Position numbers and translations under genes: made by a program. A DNA stretch of 64,000 nt from Sciscionella marina DSM 45152 (GTDB lineage Bacteria; Actinomycetota; Actinomycetes; Mycobacteriales; Pseudonocardiaceae), in assembly GCF_000379465.1 (NCBI RefSeq), contig NZ_KB905403.1, positions 316,452 to 380,451 of the forward strand, given 5' to 3'. Below, in pieces: positions 49,457 to 59,305 of the stretch (its first letter is position 1; each line of letters starts with the position of its first letter). Below the pieces are notes generated by a model. It was given only the letters and a program-made list of their open reading frames with translations. It ran no database searches and was not told the origin of the DNA.

Positions 49457-51412
49457 ATGAGCATCGCCGCATCAGAAACGGTGCAGCAGGCGAGCGGCAC
49501 CATGTCGCTCGCGTGGCTGCTGTTCGCGCTGCCCGCGTTCGGCGCGCTCGTGTTGTTGCTCGGTGGGCGCAGGACGAACTCCTGGGGACACATTCTCGGT
49601 GTGCTCACCGTGGTCGCCGCGTTCGCGGTCGGGCTGGTGCTGTTCTTCACCAGCCTGGGCGCACCGCCGGACCAGCGCACCCTGAACCTGCACCTGTTCG
49701 ACTGGATCGACGTCGGTTCACTGCAGGTGGAGTTCGGCATGCGGCTGGATCCGCTCTCCATGGTGTTCGTGCTGCTGATCACCGGGGTCGGCGCGCTGAT
49801 CCACATCTATTCGATCGGGTACATGGACGACGACCGGGACCGGCGGCGGTTCTTCGGCTACCTGAACCTGTTCGTGTTCTCGATGCTGATCCTGGTGCTC
49901 GGCAACAGCTTCATCACCCTCTACCTCGGCTGGGAAGGTGTCGGGCTCGCCTCCTACCTGCTCATCGGGTGGTATTCGGATCGCCGTTCCGCGGCCACCG
50001 CCTCGAAGAAGGCCTTTCTGATGAACCGGGTCGGGGATGTCGGCCTCGCGATCGCGATCTTCCTGCTGTGGGCCAACCTCGGCAGCACGCAGTACACCGA
50101 GGTCTTCGCCCGCGCCGGTCAGCTCTCCCCGGGAACGGCCACCGCGATCGCGCTGCTGTTGCTGCTCGGTGCCTGCGGGAAGTCCGGCCAGTTCCCGCTG
50201 CAGGCCTGGCTTCCGGACGCGATGGAGGGCCCGACCCCGGTTTCGGCGCTGATCCACGCGGCAACCATGGTCACCGCGGGCGTGTATCTGGTTGCGCGCT
50301 CGAACCCGATCTTCGACCTCACCGAGACCGGTCGGCTCGTGGTCACCCTCATCGGGGCGTTCACCTTGCTGCTCGGTTGCATCGTGGGTTGTGCCTATGA
50401 CGACATCAAGAAAGTGCTCGCCTATTCCACGGTTTCCCAGATCGGTTACATGATGCTCGGTGTCGGGCTCGGGCCGTTCGGCTACGCGCTCGGCATCATC
50501 CACCTGCTCGCCCACGGTTTCTTCAAGGCGGGGCTCTTCCTCGGCGCGGGTTCGATCATGCACGCCATGAACGACGAGGTGGACATGCGCAAGTTCGGTG
50601 GCCTGTGGCGGAAGCTGCCGATCACCTTCGTCACCTTCGGGCTCGGCTATCTCGCGCTCATCGGTTTCCCGTTCCTTTCCGGGTACTACACCAAGGACGC
50701 GATCATCGAGGCGGCCTTCGGCGCGGGTGGCTGGCGCGGCTGGGTGTTCGGTCTCGCCGGTGCGATCGGTGCCGCGCTCACCGCCTTCTACATGACCCGG
50801 CTGATGCTGATGACCTTCTTCGGCAAGTCGCGGTGGAAGGAACTGCGTTCCGCGGACGACCGGGAATTCCACCCGCACGAGGCGAAACCGGTGATGTGGG
50901 TGCCGATGGTGCTGCTCGCGATCGGCTCGCTCGGCGCGGGCGCGTTCTTCGTGCTCGGCGACCGCGTGGTGAACTACCTCTCGCCGACACTGGGCCGGTT
51001 GTCCACCGCGGAATCCCATCCGATTCCCGAACTGCTGATCACCATCGGAACCCTGGTGCTCGCCGCGATCGGGGTGCTCGTCGCCTGGCTGATCTTCGGC
51101 CGTGCCAAGGACATTCCGGCGCAGCGCCCGGAGAACGTGTCCGGGATCGTGCGCGCGGCACGCAAGGATCTGTACGGGAACGCGCTCAACGAAGCCCTCA
51201 TCGCGCGGCCGGGTATCTGGCTCGACCGGTTCCTCGTCTGGCTGGACAACAAAGGCGTGGACGGACTGGTCAACGGGACGGCCGCGCTGTTCGGCGGTAG
51301 TTCCGGGCGATTACGCAGGCTGCAAACCGGTTTCGTGCGCTCCTACGCGCTTTCCATGCTCGCCGGAGGGGTAATTCTCATCGGTGCGCTCTTGATGGTG
51401 AGGTACGCATGA
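49457..51412 (+). CDS. nuoL: NuoL, antiporter-like proton-pumping subunit
   Basis: 651 residues, about 16 membrane helices. Key residues: Glu in LYLGWEGVGLASYLLIGW, Lys/His in ACGKSGQFPLQAWLPDAMEG (about 236-255) and TPVSALIHAATMVTAGVYL, as in Mrp-type antiporters. The long lateral helix lies in the last 120 residues. It is the distal pump of the membrane arm. Stop overlaps nuoM start as ATGA. Confidence 0.98.
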   Translation: MSIAASETVQQASGTMSLAWLLFALPAFGALVLLLGGRRTNSWGHILGVLTVVAAFAVGLVLFFTSLGAPPDQRTLNLHLFDWIDVGSLQVEFGMRLDPLSMVFVLLITGVGALIHIYSIGYMDDDRDRRRFFGYLNLFVFSMLILVLGNSFITLYLGWEGVGLASYLLIGWYSDRRSAATASKKAFLMNRVGDVGLAIAIFLLWANLGSTQYTEVFARAGQLSPGTATAIALLLLLGACGKSGQFPLQAWLPDAMEGPTPVSALIHAATMVTAGVYLVARSNPIFDLTETGRLVVTLIGAFTLLLGCIVGCAYDDIKKVLAYSTVSQIGYMMLGVGLGPFGYALGIIHLLAHGFFKAGLFLGAGSIMHAMNDEVDMRKFGGLWRKLPITFVTFGLGYLALIGFPFLSGYYTKDAIIEAAFGAGGWRGWVFGLAGAIGAALTAFYMTRLMLMTFFGKSRWKELRSADDREFHPHEAKPVMWVPMVLLAIGSLGAGAFFVLGDRVVNYLSPTLGRLSTAESHPIPELLITIGTLVLAAIGVLVAWLIFGRAKDIPAQRPENVSGIVRAARKDLYGNALNEALIARPGIWLDRFLVWLDNKGVDGLVNGTAALFGGSSGRLRRLQTGFVRSYALSMLAGGVILIGALLMVRYA

Positions 51413-52980
51413 TCCAGTCCTCCTCCCAGCATTCCTGGCTGCTCATCGCGCTGCTGCTGATTCCGCTCGCGGGCAGCCTGATCGTCGCGCTCCTGCGGGA
51501 CCAGCGGGCCGCGAAGTTCACCGCGTTCGGGATATCGCTGGTGGAATTCGCGCTCGCCGCCTGCATGTGGGGCTCCTTCCACGGGGACGGGGCGCGGATC
51601 CAGATGGCCTTCTCGGTGCCCTGGATTCCGGACTTCGACATCAACATCGCCTTCGGGATCGACGGGATCGCGATGGTGATGGTGCTGATGATCGCGGTGC
51701 TCTCGCCGATCGTGATCGGTGGCTCGTGGACCGAGAAACTCGCCGAGGGCCGCAGTCACTCGGGCTTCTTCTCGCTGCTGCTGTTGATGGAGGCATTGAC
51801 CATCGGGGTGTTCGCCACCACCGATGTGTTCGTCTTCTACGTGCTCTTCGAGATCATGCTGATCCCGATGTACTTCCTGATCGGGCGGTTCGGCGGGAAC
51901 AACCGGCAGTACGCGGCGGTGAAGTTCTTCCTCTATTCCTTCCTCGGCGGGCTGCTCATGCTCGGTGGCGCGATCGGGGCCTATGTCTACGCGGAATCCG
52001 CGACCGGGCAGGGCACCTTCGACTGGATGAAGCTGACCTCGATCGTCTCGCACGCCCCGTTGCACGTGCAGGTGTGGATCTTCCTCGGCTTCTTCGCCGC
52101 GTTCGCGATCAAGGCCCCGCTCGTCCCGCTGCACACCTGGCTGCCGGACGCGACCCGGGAGGCACCGGTCGCGGCGGGCGTGATGCTGGTCGGCGTGCTC
52201 GACAAGGTCGGGGTGTTCGGGTTCCTGCGCTACTCGATCCCGCTCACCCCGGAGGCGTCGAAAACCCTGGCCCCGCTGGTGCTCACGCTCGCGGTGATCG
52301 GGGTGCTCTACGGTTCGCTGCTCGCCGCGGGACAAAGCGATATGAAACGGTTCATCGCCTATGTTTCGGTGGCCCACTTCGGATTCATCGCGCTCGGCGT
52401 GTTCGCGTTCACCCAGCAGTCCGGGGTCGGCTCGGTGACCTACATGGTGAATCACTCGATCTCCACGGGCATGTTCCTGATCGTGATCGGCATGCTCGCC
52501 GCACGCGGGAAATCCGCACGCATCGCGGACTACGGCGGGCTCGCGAAGGTCACCCCGCTGCTCGCCGGTGCCTTCTTCATCGCGGGACTGACCACGCTCT
52601 CGCTGCCCGGGACGAACTCGTTCATCTCCGAATTCCTGGTGCTGCTCGGGGCCTATCCGAGCCAGCCCGCGTTCACGATCTTCGCCGCGGTCGGCATGGT
52701 GCTCGCCGCGCTGTACGTGCTCTGGCTCTACCAGCGGGTGTTCACCGGAGAAGTCCGCGGGGACGCGCTGGTCGGGCTCTCCGGCGGACCGGGTGCCGCC
52801 ATGCGCCCGGATGTGGGCGCGCGCAAGGGATTCGGTGACCTCGGTATCCGGGAGCGCTGGGTGCTGGCCCCGCTGCTCGTGCTCGTGATCGGGCTCGGTT
52901 TCTACCCGCAACCGCTGCTGGACAAGGTAGGGCCCGCGGTGGCCGATACATTGAGTTCTGTTGGGGTGCAAGGAAAATGA
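51409..52980 (+). CDS. nuoM: NuoM, antiporter-like proton-pumping subunit
   Basis: 523 residues, about 14 helices. Conserved Glu in FYVLFEIMLIPMYFLIGR (about 145), Lys in FAIKAPLVPLHTWLPDATRE (about 235) and AGVMLVGVLDKVGVFG, the NuoM versions of the antiporter motifs. Its stop opens the 33-codon linker to nuoN. Confidence 0.98.
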   Translation: MIQSSSQHSWLLIALLLIPLAGSLIVALLRDQRAAKFTAFGISLVEFALAACMWGSFHGDGARIQMAFSVPWIPDFDINIAFGIDGIAMVMVLMIAVLSPIVIGGSWTEKLAEGRSHSGFFSLLLLMEALTIGVFATTDVFVFYVLFEIMLIPMYFLIGRFGGNNRQYAAVKFFLYSFLGGLLMLGGAIGAYVYAESATGQGTFDWMKLTSIVSHAPLHVQVWIFLGFFAAFAIKAPLVPLHTWLPDATREAPVAAGVMLVGVLDKVGVFGFLRYSIPLTPEASKTLAPLVLTLAVIGVLYGSLLAAGQSDMKRFIAYVSVAHFGFIALGVFAFTQQSGVGSVTYMVNHSISTGMFLIVIGMLAARGKSARIADYGGLAKVTPLLAGAFFIAGLTTLSLPGTNSFISEFLVLLGAYPSQPAFTIFAAVGMVLAALYVLWLYQRVFTGEVRGDALVGLSGGPGAAMRPDVGARKGFGDLGIRERWVLAPLLVLVIGLGFYPQPLLDKVGPAVADTLSSVGVQGK

Positions 52981-53078
52981 GAGACCTCATGGCTGCCGTG
53001 CTGGCCCGATGCGACCTTCCCTGCGCCCCTTGCTCGTCAGGGCTCGCCGCGCTGCTCGGAAAGGACCGCCTCTCATGA
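52977..53078 (+). CDS. Linker micro-ORF nuoM-nuoN (33 codons)
   Basis: ATG overlaps the nuoM stop (ATGA 52977-52980), TGA overlaps the nuoN ATG (53075-53078). Peptide begins MRDLMAAVLARCDLP and ends LAALLGKDRLS. GCCCGATGCG followed by CCTT, and the final 25 bases, are shared with the linker between the two glycosyltransferases at 34984. It contains four Cys, unusual for non-coding-derived sequence. Confidence 0.48.
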   Translation: MRDLMAAVLARCDLPCAPCSSGLAALLGKDRLS

Positions 53079-54616
53079 CTACGCCAGCATCGCTGCCGGA
53101 TATCGACTACGCGGGCGTTGCGCCCGTCCTGATCATCCTCGGTGCCGCGTGCATCGGTGTGCTGCTCGAGGCGTTCGTGCCGCGCAGCCAGCGCTGGGCG
53201 GTCCAGGTGGTGCTGTCCCTGCTGGCGATCGTGGTCGCCGCGATCGCGCTCGGGGCGTATCTGTACACCGGACCACAGAACACCTCGACCTTCGCCGGAA
53301 GCATCGCGCTGGACCGGCCCGCGCTGTTCCTGTGGGGCACCCTGCTCGCGCTCGGACTCGGCTCGATCCTGCTCATCGCGGATCGCGTGGTGGAACCGGG
53401 AGGTGCGTTCGTCGCACAGGCGGGGATCCGGCCGGGAACCATGCTCGACAAGGAACAGGCGAACCGGTCGAGCATGCAGACCGAGGTGTTCCCGCTGGCG
53501 CTGTTCTCCCTGGCCGGGATGATGATCTTCTGCTCGGCCAACGATCTGCTCTCCATGTTCGTCGCGCTCGAGGTGCTTTCCCTCCCGCTGTACCTGATGT
53601 GCGGGCTCGCCAGGCGGCGCAGGCTGCTCTCCCAGGAGGCCGCGGTGAAGTACTTCCTGCTCGGCGCGTTCGCCTCCGCCTTCTTCCTCTACGGGGTCGC
53701 GCTGCTCTACGGCTACGCGAACTCGGTGAAACTGGCCGATATCGCGAACGCGGCCGGGGGCACGAACCGCTCGGACGCGCTGCTGTTCCTCGGTATGGGG
53801 CTGCTGCTGATCGGCCTGCTGTTCAAGGGTTCCGTCGGGCCGTTCCACACCTGGACCCCGGACGTCTACCAGGGCGCGCCGACCCCGATGACCGCGTTCA
53901 TGGGCGCGTGCACCAAGGTGGCCGCCTTCGGCGCGATCCTGCGGGTGCTGATGGTGGCCTTCGGCTCGACGCACTGGGAATGGCAGACGATCATGTGGGT
54001 CGTCGCGGGCATCTCCATGCTGCTCGGCGCGATACTCGGGATCACCCAGACCGATGTGAAGCGGATGATCGCCTATTCCTCGGTGGCGCACGCGGGATTC
54101 CTGCTCGTGGGTGTGCTCGCGCTGGACGGGAGCGGAATCCGGGCCACGCTGTTCTACCTGATCTCCTACGGGTTCACCACGATCGCCGCGTTCGGCGTGG
54201 TCAGCCTGGTACGCGACGGCACCGGTGAGTCCACCAGCCTGTCCTCCTGGGCCGGGCTCGGGAAACGGTCCCCGCTGCTCGCCGGGATCTTTACCTTCCT
54301 GCTGCTCGCCCTCGCCGGGATCCCCTTGACGAGTGGCTTCGTGAGCAAGTTCGTGGTGTTCGCCGCGGGCATGAGCGCGGGCATCACCCCGCTGGTGGTG
54401 CTCGGCCTGATCGCGAGCACCATCGCCGCCTTCTTCTACCTGCGGGTGATCGTGCTCATGTATTTCTCCGAACCCGCCGCGGACGGGCCCACGGTGACCT
54501 TGCCTGGCATGTACACGACGGCGGCGATTACGCTTGGCACGCTCGTGACCCTGCTGCTCGGCGTGTACCCCTCGTTCATGCTCGACTGGGCGGGTACCGG
54601 TGGTTTCGTCGTGTGA
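53075..54616 (+). CDS. nuoN: NuoN, antiporter-like proton-pumping subunit
   Basis: 513 residues from ATG 53075; in-frame upstream codons belong to the linker region. About 14 helices. Antiporter residues appear in SMFVALEVLSLPLYLMCGLA (Glu) and LLFKGSVGPFHTWTPDVYQG (Lys, about 250), followed by TPMTAFMGACTKVAAFGA. It is the last subunit of the complete 14-gene nuo set. 107 bp with TAAGGAT-like elements follow before the polyprenyl synthase. Confidence 0.97.
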   Translation: MTTPASLPDIDYAGVAPVLIILGAACIGVLLEAFVPRSQRWAVQVVLSLLAIVVAAIALGAYLYTGPQNTSTFAGSIALDRPALFLWGTLLALGLGSILLIADRVVEPGGAFVAQAGIRPGTMLDKEQANRSSMQTEVFPLALFSLAGMMIFCSANDLLSMFVALEVLSLPLYLMCGLARRRRLLSQEAAVKYFLLGAFASAFFLYGVALLYGYANSVKLADIANAAGGTNRSDALLFLGMGLLLIGLLFKGSVGPFHTWTPDVYQGAPTPMTAFMGACTKVAAFGAILRVLMVAFGSTHWEWQTIMWVVAGISMLLGAILGITQTDVKRMIAYSSVAHAGFLLVGVLALDGSGIRATLFYLISYGFTTIAAFGVVSLVRDGTGESTSLSSWAGLGKRSPLLAGIFTFLLLALAGIPLTSGFVSKFVVFAAGMSAGITPLVVLGLIASTIAAFFYLRVIVLMYFSEPAADGPTVTLPGMYTTAAITLGTLVTLLLGVYPSFMLDWAGTGGFVV

Positions 54617-54723
54617 CGCGCCTCCCATCTCAGGGGTGTGTAGCGGCACATCGGTTGGCGCGAGCAATTTTGTCCTGAATGATCGGGATAAGAGGTGCTG
54701 ACTAGTAAGGATGACGCGCGACG

Positions 54724-55722
54724 ATGACCACCCCGGACGATCGGCTGCCGCTCGACGAGATCGACCCCGATCTCGCCGCTTCGATTCGGCGGGGGCTGGT
54801 CCGTATCGAGGAGACCCTGCACGAGGCCGTGGCCAGCGAGGTCGAGTTGCTCACCGAATCGGCGCGCCATCTCGCCGACGCCGGGGGTAAGCGGATCCGC
54901 CCGCTGCTCACCCTGCTCGGGGCGCAGTTCGGCGAACCGGCCCGCGAGGACGTCTACACCGCGGCCGCCGCCGTCGAACTGGTGCACCTGGCGACGCTGT
55001 ACCACGACGACGTGGTGGACGAGGCCGAGATCCGCAGGGGCGCCGCCTCGGCGAACGCGCGCTGGGACAACACGGTGGCCATCCTCACCGGGGACTTCTT
55101 GTTCGCGAAGGCCTCGCTGCTGGTCTCCGATCTCGGCACGGACGCGGCGCGGATCATCGCGGAGACCTTCTCCGAACTGGTCACCGGCGAGCTGCGGGAG
55201 ACCATCGGGCCGGAGAAGGGGGAGGACCAGACCGCGCACTACCTCTCGGTCATCGGGCAGAAGACGGGTTCGCTGATCGCCACCGCGGGCCGGTTCGGCG
55301 GCATGTGTTCGGGCGCCGAGGGCAAGCATGTCGAAGCCCTTCGGGAGTACGGCGAGGTCATCGGTGCCGCCTTCCAGATCTCCGACGACATCATCGACAT
55401 CCTCTCGCCATCGGCCGAGTCCGGGAAGATCCCCGGCACCGACCTGCGCGAGGGCGTGCACACCCTGCCGATGCTGTACGCGCTGGCCGCCGGGGACACC
55501 GATCCGCGGCTGGCCGAGCTGCTCTCCGGGCCGATCACCGAGGACGCCGCCGTCGAGGAGGCGCTCGAGCTGCTGCGCAGCAGCTCCGGGATCCGGCGGG
55601 CGCAGGAGACCCTGCAGAACTACTCACAGCGAGCACTCGACGTGCTCGAACTGCTTCCCGATGTGCCTGCCCGTGCCGCGCTGCGCTGGATATCGCATTA
55701 CGTAGTGGAACGGACGTCCTGA
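54724..55722 (+). CDS. Long-chain polyprenyl diphosphate synthase
   Basis: 332 residues. Both Asp-rich Mg-binding motifs are present: FARM in LATLYHDDVVDEAEIRRG (DDVVD, about 97-101) and SARM in QISDDIIDI (about 220). GGKRIRPLLTLL is the first substrate-binding segment. The small residues before the FARM fit a long-chain (C40-C50) product rather than GGPP. It likely makes the menaquinone side chain used by MenA; in mycobacteria the grcC1 gene stands next to menJ. It may be transcribed from its own promoter around 54690-54710. Confidence 0.93.
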   Translation: MTTPDDRLPLDEIDPDLAASIRRGLVRIEETLHEAVASEVELLTESARHLADAGGKRIRPLLTLLGAQFGEPAREDVYTAAAAVELVHLATLYHDDVVDEAEIRRGAASANARWDNTVAILTGDFLFAKASLLVSDLGTDAARIIAETFSELVTGELRETIGPEKGEDQTAHYLSVIGQKTGSLIATAGRFGGMCSGAEGKHVEALREYGEVIGAAFQISDDIIDILSPSAESGKIPGTDLREGVHTLPMLYALAAGDTDPRLAELLSGPITEDAAVEEALELLRSSSGIRRAQETLQNYSQRALDVLELLPDVPARAALRWISHYVVERTS

Positions 55723-56009
55723 AAATGGCCGCCCGGGGCCCGGTATTCGATATCCATTACCCTCGGCCGGACGCAATTAGTACTCGTATTCCGATGGTGA
55801 AGCGGTGAGCAGGCGTGATGCGTAAGCCGGGAGAATTCGCCGGGAAAAACTGCCGGAATAGACGGTTGTCCAGGCTGTTCGCGGTGGGTATTCGGCGCCG
55901 GCCCACCTCTTAATACCGTCAGTGTGCTTGCCGATAGGGCTGATACCCCGATCGTGGTGACGCATGTGGTGGGGCACACTTGCTTATTCAGGCTGGAGGT
56001 ACTTGCGAG
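55723..56009. other. 287-bp intergenic region
   Basis: No ORF with coding character. GGAGG at 55995-55999 is the ribosome-binding site of the next gene. TTGCCG (55928-55933) may be a -35 with GATACC (55950-55955) as a weak -10. No riboswitch core that I can recognise and no convincing terminator after the polyprenyl synthase. Confidence 0.5.
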
Positions 56010-57197
56010 ATGTCCTGGGAGATCTTTGTGCAGGTATGGCTGTTCACCATTGTCGGATTCGTCGTCGGCGTCGTGCTCACCTGGCTGATCGGGGTACTGC
56101 CGCTGCGCAAGAAGCTCGCGCGGCGCACCGAGGAAGCCAACCGGGAGGCCCGGCGGCGCGCATCGGAGCAGAGCCAGGCCGCGCCACCCAAGGTGAGCAG
56201 GCCGTCGACCGCGCGCTCCGAGGGCGTGGCCACGCTCGCCGCGCCCGCGGTCGAGGAGGAAACGCCGCGCCCCGCCGAGCCGACGCGCACCGCTGAACCG
56301 GTCGAGACGCCGCGCCCGGCCACCAGGCAGCCGATCGCCGAGGAGCGCCCGGAGGAGCAGACGGTCGTCCTCGAGGCCTTCGATTTCGGTGGCCCCGATT
56401 CGCGCACCCAGACGCGGGACCTGGCCGACGAGGAAGAGGACGAGGAGCCCTGGCGCCCCGAGGTGCGGATCGATCCGAACGACCGGCTCTCGGACCAGCT
56501 GGCCAAGCGGGACCCGCAGCCGGAACCGCTGGACCCGGAGCAGCGACCGGGCGAAGCGGGCCTGTTCGAGCCCGCGGGTGCCGAGCCGTCGAGCGTCCAG
56601 CCTTCGGTCTTCGAACCCGCGGCGGCCCCGGAGCCCGAGCCGGAGGCGCACCCCGAGTCCGCGGGCAGTTCCGCGATGACCTGGCTGCGGCCCGGCGAGT
56701 TCGAGCAGGCGCGGCCCGGAGAGTCCAGCCAGGGCCAGTCGTTCAGCTTCCTGGACGAGCCGCGTGAGCCCGTCACCGGGTTCCCCGAGCCCTTCCCGGC
56801 CCAGCAGCGGACGGAACCCGCCGCGGAGCCCGTTCAGGACGACGCGCCCGACCTGCCCCGGCGCACCCCCGGAGCGGCCGCCGCGGCGGCCGACGGCGGG
56901 CCGCTTGCCGCCGCCTCGTCCACTGCGGGCGGTGGCTCGCTGTTCGACCCCTCGGCCGAACCCGGCGGAGAATCCGCGGGCAGTGCCCCGGTCGGCCCGT
57001 TCGGTCCCGGATCCGCCCTGCCCCGCCCGGACGGTTCCGCGCCCGCACCCGAGTTCCGGGTGAAGGCGCGCACCTCGTCCATGGTGTTCCACACCGAGCA
57101 GTCCCCGTTCTTCGACCGGCTGCTGCCGCAGGTGTGGTTCCGCGATGTGGATGACGCGGCGCGGGCCGGATTCACCAGCTGGGACCGCCCGAACTGA
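56010..57197 (+). CDS. Membrane-anchored Pro/Glu-rich protein with small C-terminal domain
   Basis: 395 residues from ATG 56010 (GGAGG 10 nt upstream). One N-terminal helix (WEIFVQVWLFTIVGFVVGVV) is followed by a basic stop-transfer stretch (LRKKLARRTEEANREARRRA), which places the rest in the cytoplasm. Residues 50-340 are disordered and rich in Pro, Glu and Ala. The last 45 residues form a conserved-looking module, FRVKARTSSMVFHTEQSPFF, then QVWFRDVDDAARAGFTSW, like the 'sunset'-type C-terminal module of actinobacterial envelope proteins. A scaffold at the inner membrane, perhaps in cell division or envelope organisation, is a guess. Confidence 0.75.
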   Translation: MSWEIFVQVWLFTIVGFVVGVVLTWLIGVLPLRKKLARRTEEANREARRRASEQSQAAPPKVSRPSTARSEGVATLAAPAVEEETPRPAEPTRTAEPVETPRPATRQPIAEERPEEQTVVLEAFDFGGPDSRTQTRDLADEEEDEEPWRPEVRIDPNDRLSDQLAKRDPQPEPLDPEQRPGEAGLFEPAGAEPSSVQPSVFEPAAAPEPEPEAHPESAGSSAMTWLRPGEFEQARPGESSQGQSFSFLDEPREPVTGFPEPFPAQQRTEPAAEPVQDDAPDLPRRTPGAAAAAADGGPLAAASSTAGGGSLFDPSAEPGGESAGSAPVGPFGPGSALPRPDGSAPAPEFRVKARTSSMVFHTEQSPFFDRLLPQVWFRDVDDAARAGFTSWDRPN

Positions 57198-57203
57198 GCT
57201 GAG

Positions 57204-57788
57204 TCAGCGGACGGCCTGGCGGGTCAGATCAGCGGGATCGAAGGTGCACGGGAATGGCCCCTTGATCGCGTGCTCCGTGTCCCCCAGGCAAGCGGCGACC
57301 TGTTCGTAGCTCCCCCCGCCGAGCCGTTGCACGTGCAGGCATGGTTTCGGGTCCAGTTCCAAGCGCCAGTACCAGGGAATCTCGGACTCGGCGTAGAGAT
57401 CGGGCTTGATCGCCCTATCGGCGGGCTTACTCCCCGGAGAGACGATCTCCACAACGAGTAAGAGGTCTTCGGGGGCGAAGTATGTCGGATCTTTCCCCGC
57501 GGCGGCCCGGTCGACGACGGCGATGTCCGGAATGGTCAGCCGTTCGTCTGGATGACGCACGTTGATCGCTTCGATGACTTCGACGTCTGCACCTGCCGCA
57601 TTCGCTGCGGCTTCGAGGACGTTCGCGAGGCGGCGCGCGGCGCGTTGATGCTTTGTGCCCGGTGATGGGCTCACGGTGAGGACGCCGGGGGTGAGGATTT
57701 CGTGGCGGTTCCCGTTTTCCGGGAGTGCCTCGACATCGGCGGTCGTCCACGGGCCCGCGTGGCTCAGGGAATCGGCTGCGACGCTCAT
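57204..57788 (-). CDS. Uma2/DUF820-family PD-(D/E)XK nuclease-like protein
   Basis: 194 residues from ATG 57788 (GGGAGG 5 nt upstream). The PD-(D/E)XK core appears as RLTIPDIAVVDR (Asp), then DLLLVVEIVSPGSKPADRAIK (Glu-x-Val and Lys). An early HEIL and EAINV strand complete the fold. Uma2 proteins are widespread in cyanobacteria and actinobacteria; their function is unknown. It stands alone and converges with the membrane-anchored protein gene. Confidence 0.9.
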   Translation of the reverse strand: MSVAADSLSHAGPWTTADVEALPENGNRHEILTPGVLTVSPSPGTKHQRAARRLANVLEAAANAAGADVEVIEAINVRHPDERLTIPDIAVVDRAAAGKDPTYFAPEDLLLVVEIVSPGSKPADRAIKPDLYAESEIPWYWRLELDPKPCLHVQRLGGGSYEQVAACLGDTEHAIKGPFPCTFDPADLTRQAVR

Positions 57789-57833
57789 CGCGCCTCCCTT
57801 CCAGGTCACCCGCTATGGTACGCGGCGCGCAGC

Positions 57834-58028
57834 TCAGCGCTCTATGCTGAGTGCGCCGGAGGGGCAGATGTTGACCGCTTCCTCGACGGCGCCCTCGTCC
57901 CCGGCGTCCGGGGTCTCGTTGAGCACGATGACCGTGCCGTCGTCCTCGCTCTGGTCGAAGTACTTCTCCGCGGTCAGCACGCACTGCCCGGCGCCGATGC
58001 AGACTTCGGTGTTGGCGATGATCTTCAT
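57834..58028 (-). CDS. [3Fe-4S]-type ferredoxin, P450 partner
   Basis: 64 residues. Cluster ligands are CIGAGQC (about 10-16) and Cys in NICPSGAL (about 54); the Ala in place of the second Cys of the CxxCxxC pattern is typical of actinobacterial [3Fe-4S] ferredoxins. It is acidic, as these electron donors are. The gene follows the P450 by 35 bp on the same strand, so it probably delivers electrons to it; no ferredoxin reductase is nearby. Confidence 0.93.
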   Translation of the reverse strand: MKIIANTEVCIGAGQCVLTAEKYFDQSEDDGTVIVLNETPDAGDEGAVEEAVNICPSGALSIER

Positions 58029-58063
58029 GTGGTGGGTATGCCTTTCGTGTGAAGGTCTCTTGT

Positions 58064-59260
58064 CTACCAGGCGACGGGCAGTTCGTGCACGCCATAGATC
58101 GCCATATCGGAGCGCAGCGGAACCTCTTCGGGTGCCACGGCGAGCCGCAGCGTTCCGAACCGGTCGAGCAGGGCGCGGAACCCGACGGTCATCTCGGAGC
58201 GGGCCAGCTGCTGGCCGAGACACTGGTGGATGCCGTGGCCGAACGCGAGGTGGTGGGTGCGGGCCCGGCTGACGTCCAGCTCGCCGGGGTTCTCGGTGAG
58301 CGCGCCGTCCCGGTTCGCGGCAGCGAGGGACAGCCCGACCGTCTCCCCCGCGCGGACGAGGTCGTCCCCGATGCTGAGATCCTCGGTGGCCACCCGGGGC
58401 ACGAGTGAGGAGATGACCGTCAGGTAGCGCAGCAGTTCCTCCACGGCGGTCGGCATCAGCCCGGGGTAGGCGCGCAGGATGTGCAGCTGCTCGGGATGGC
58501 AGAGCAAGGCGAAGGTGCCGAGGCCGAGCATGTTCGCCGTGGTCTCGTGGCCCGCGGCGAGCAGCAGGAACGAGATGTTCACCAGCTCTTCGTCGGTGAG
58601 CCCGGACTGGGCGATGAGCCCGCTGAGGATGTCGTCGGTGGGAGCCCCGTGCTTGTCCCGCACGAGCTCGTGCAGGAACTTGCGCACCGCTACCGTGGTC
58701 CGCTCGATCTCGTCCACATCGGTGTCCCGGCGCAGCAGGGTCTTGGTGGCGTGCTGGAACTCCGTGCGCCGGGCGTAGGGCACCCCGAGCAGTTCGCAGA
58801 TCACCAGCGAGGGCACGGGCATCGCGAAGTGCGCGACCAGATCGGCGGGCTGAGCACTCGCCGCGAGCTCATCGAGCTGATCCGAGACGATCTCGGCGAT
58901 CCTGGTCTCCAGGGCGCGCATCCGGCGCAGGGTGAACTGGCTGGTCAGCAGCTTGCGGTACTGGCCGTGTTCCGGTGGATCCATGCCGATGAAGGAACCG
59001 GGCGGGGTGCCCTCCCCGCGCCGCTCACGCAGTTCCCGCAGCCGCCGGGCACGCTCCGGATTGTCCGCGGTCACCGCGCCGGTGCGGTCCGAGCTGAACC
59101 GCGGATCCGCGAGTACCGCCCGGACCTCGGCGTGCCCGGTCACCACCCAGCTGCGGGTGCCGTCCTCCAGGTGCACCGCCTGCACGGGCGGGAAGGTGAG
59201 CAGTTCACGCGGTGGATCGAAGAAAGTCTCGCGCTGTACTGGGAAAGTCGAAACACTCAT
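58064..59260 (-). CDS. Cytochrome P450 (CYP105-like)
   Basis: 398 residues from ATG 59260 (GGAGG 5 nt upstream). Complete P450 signatures: I-helix oxygen groove LLLAAGHETTAN (about 238-249), ExxR in VEELLRYL (about 280), and the heme loop FGHGIHQCLGQQLAR with ligand Cys at about 347. FIGMDPPEHGQYRKLLTSQF is the bacterial C-helix signature. Soluble monooxygenase for hydroxylation of a hydrophobic compound; substrate unknown. It is operonic with the ferredoxin and divergent from a TetR regulator. Confidence 0.95.
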   Translation of the reverse strand: MSVSTFPVQRETFFDPPRELLTFPPVQAVHLEDGTRSWVVTGHAEVRAVLADPRFSSDRTGAVTADNPERARRLRELRERRGEGTPPGSFIGMDPPEHGQYRKLLTSQFTLRRMRALETRIAEIVSDQLDELAASAQPADLVAHFAMPVPSLVICELLGVPYARRTEFQHATKTLLRRDTDVDEIERTTVAVRKFLHELVRDKHGAPTDDILSGLIAQSGLTDEELVNISFLLLAAGHETTANMLGLGTFALLCHPEQLHILRAYPGLMPTAVEELLRYLTVISSLVPRVATEDLSIGDDLVRAGETVGLSLAAANRDGALTENPGELDVSRARTHHLAFGHGIHQCLGQQLARSEMTVGFRALLDRFGTLRLAVAPEEVPLRSDMAIYGVHELPVAW

Positions 59261-59305
59261 GGCACCTCCAGTGGCCGCGAGATCCGTCTCCTCCACCGTA
59301 GCGAT

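Noticed and set aside
55723..56009. Possible riboswitch (c-di-AMP type) before the membrane-anchored protein
   Set aside because: The conserved core elements of that class could not be found and no stable stem arrangement is visible.
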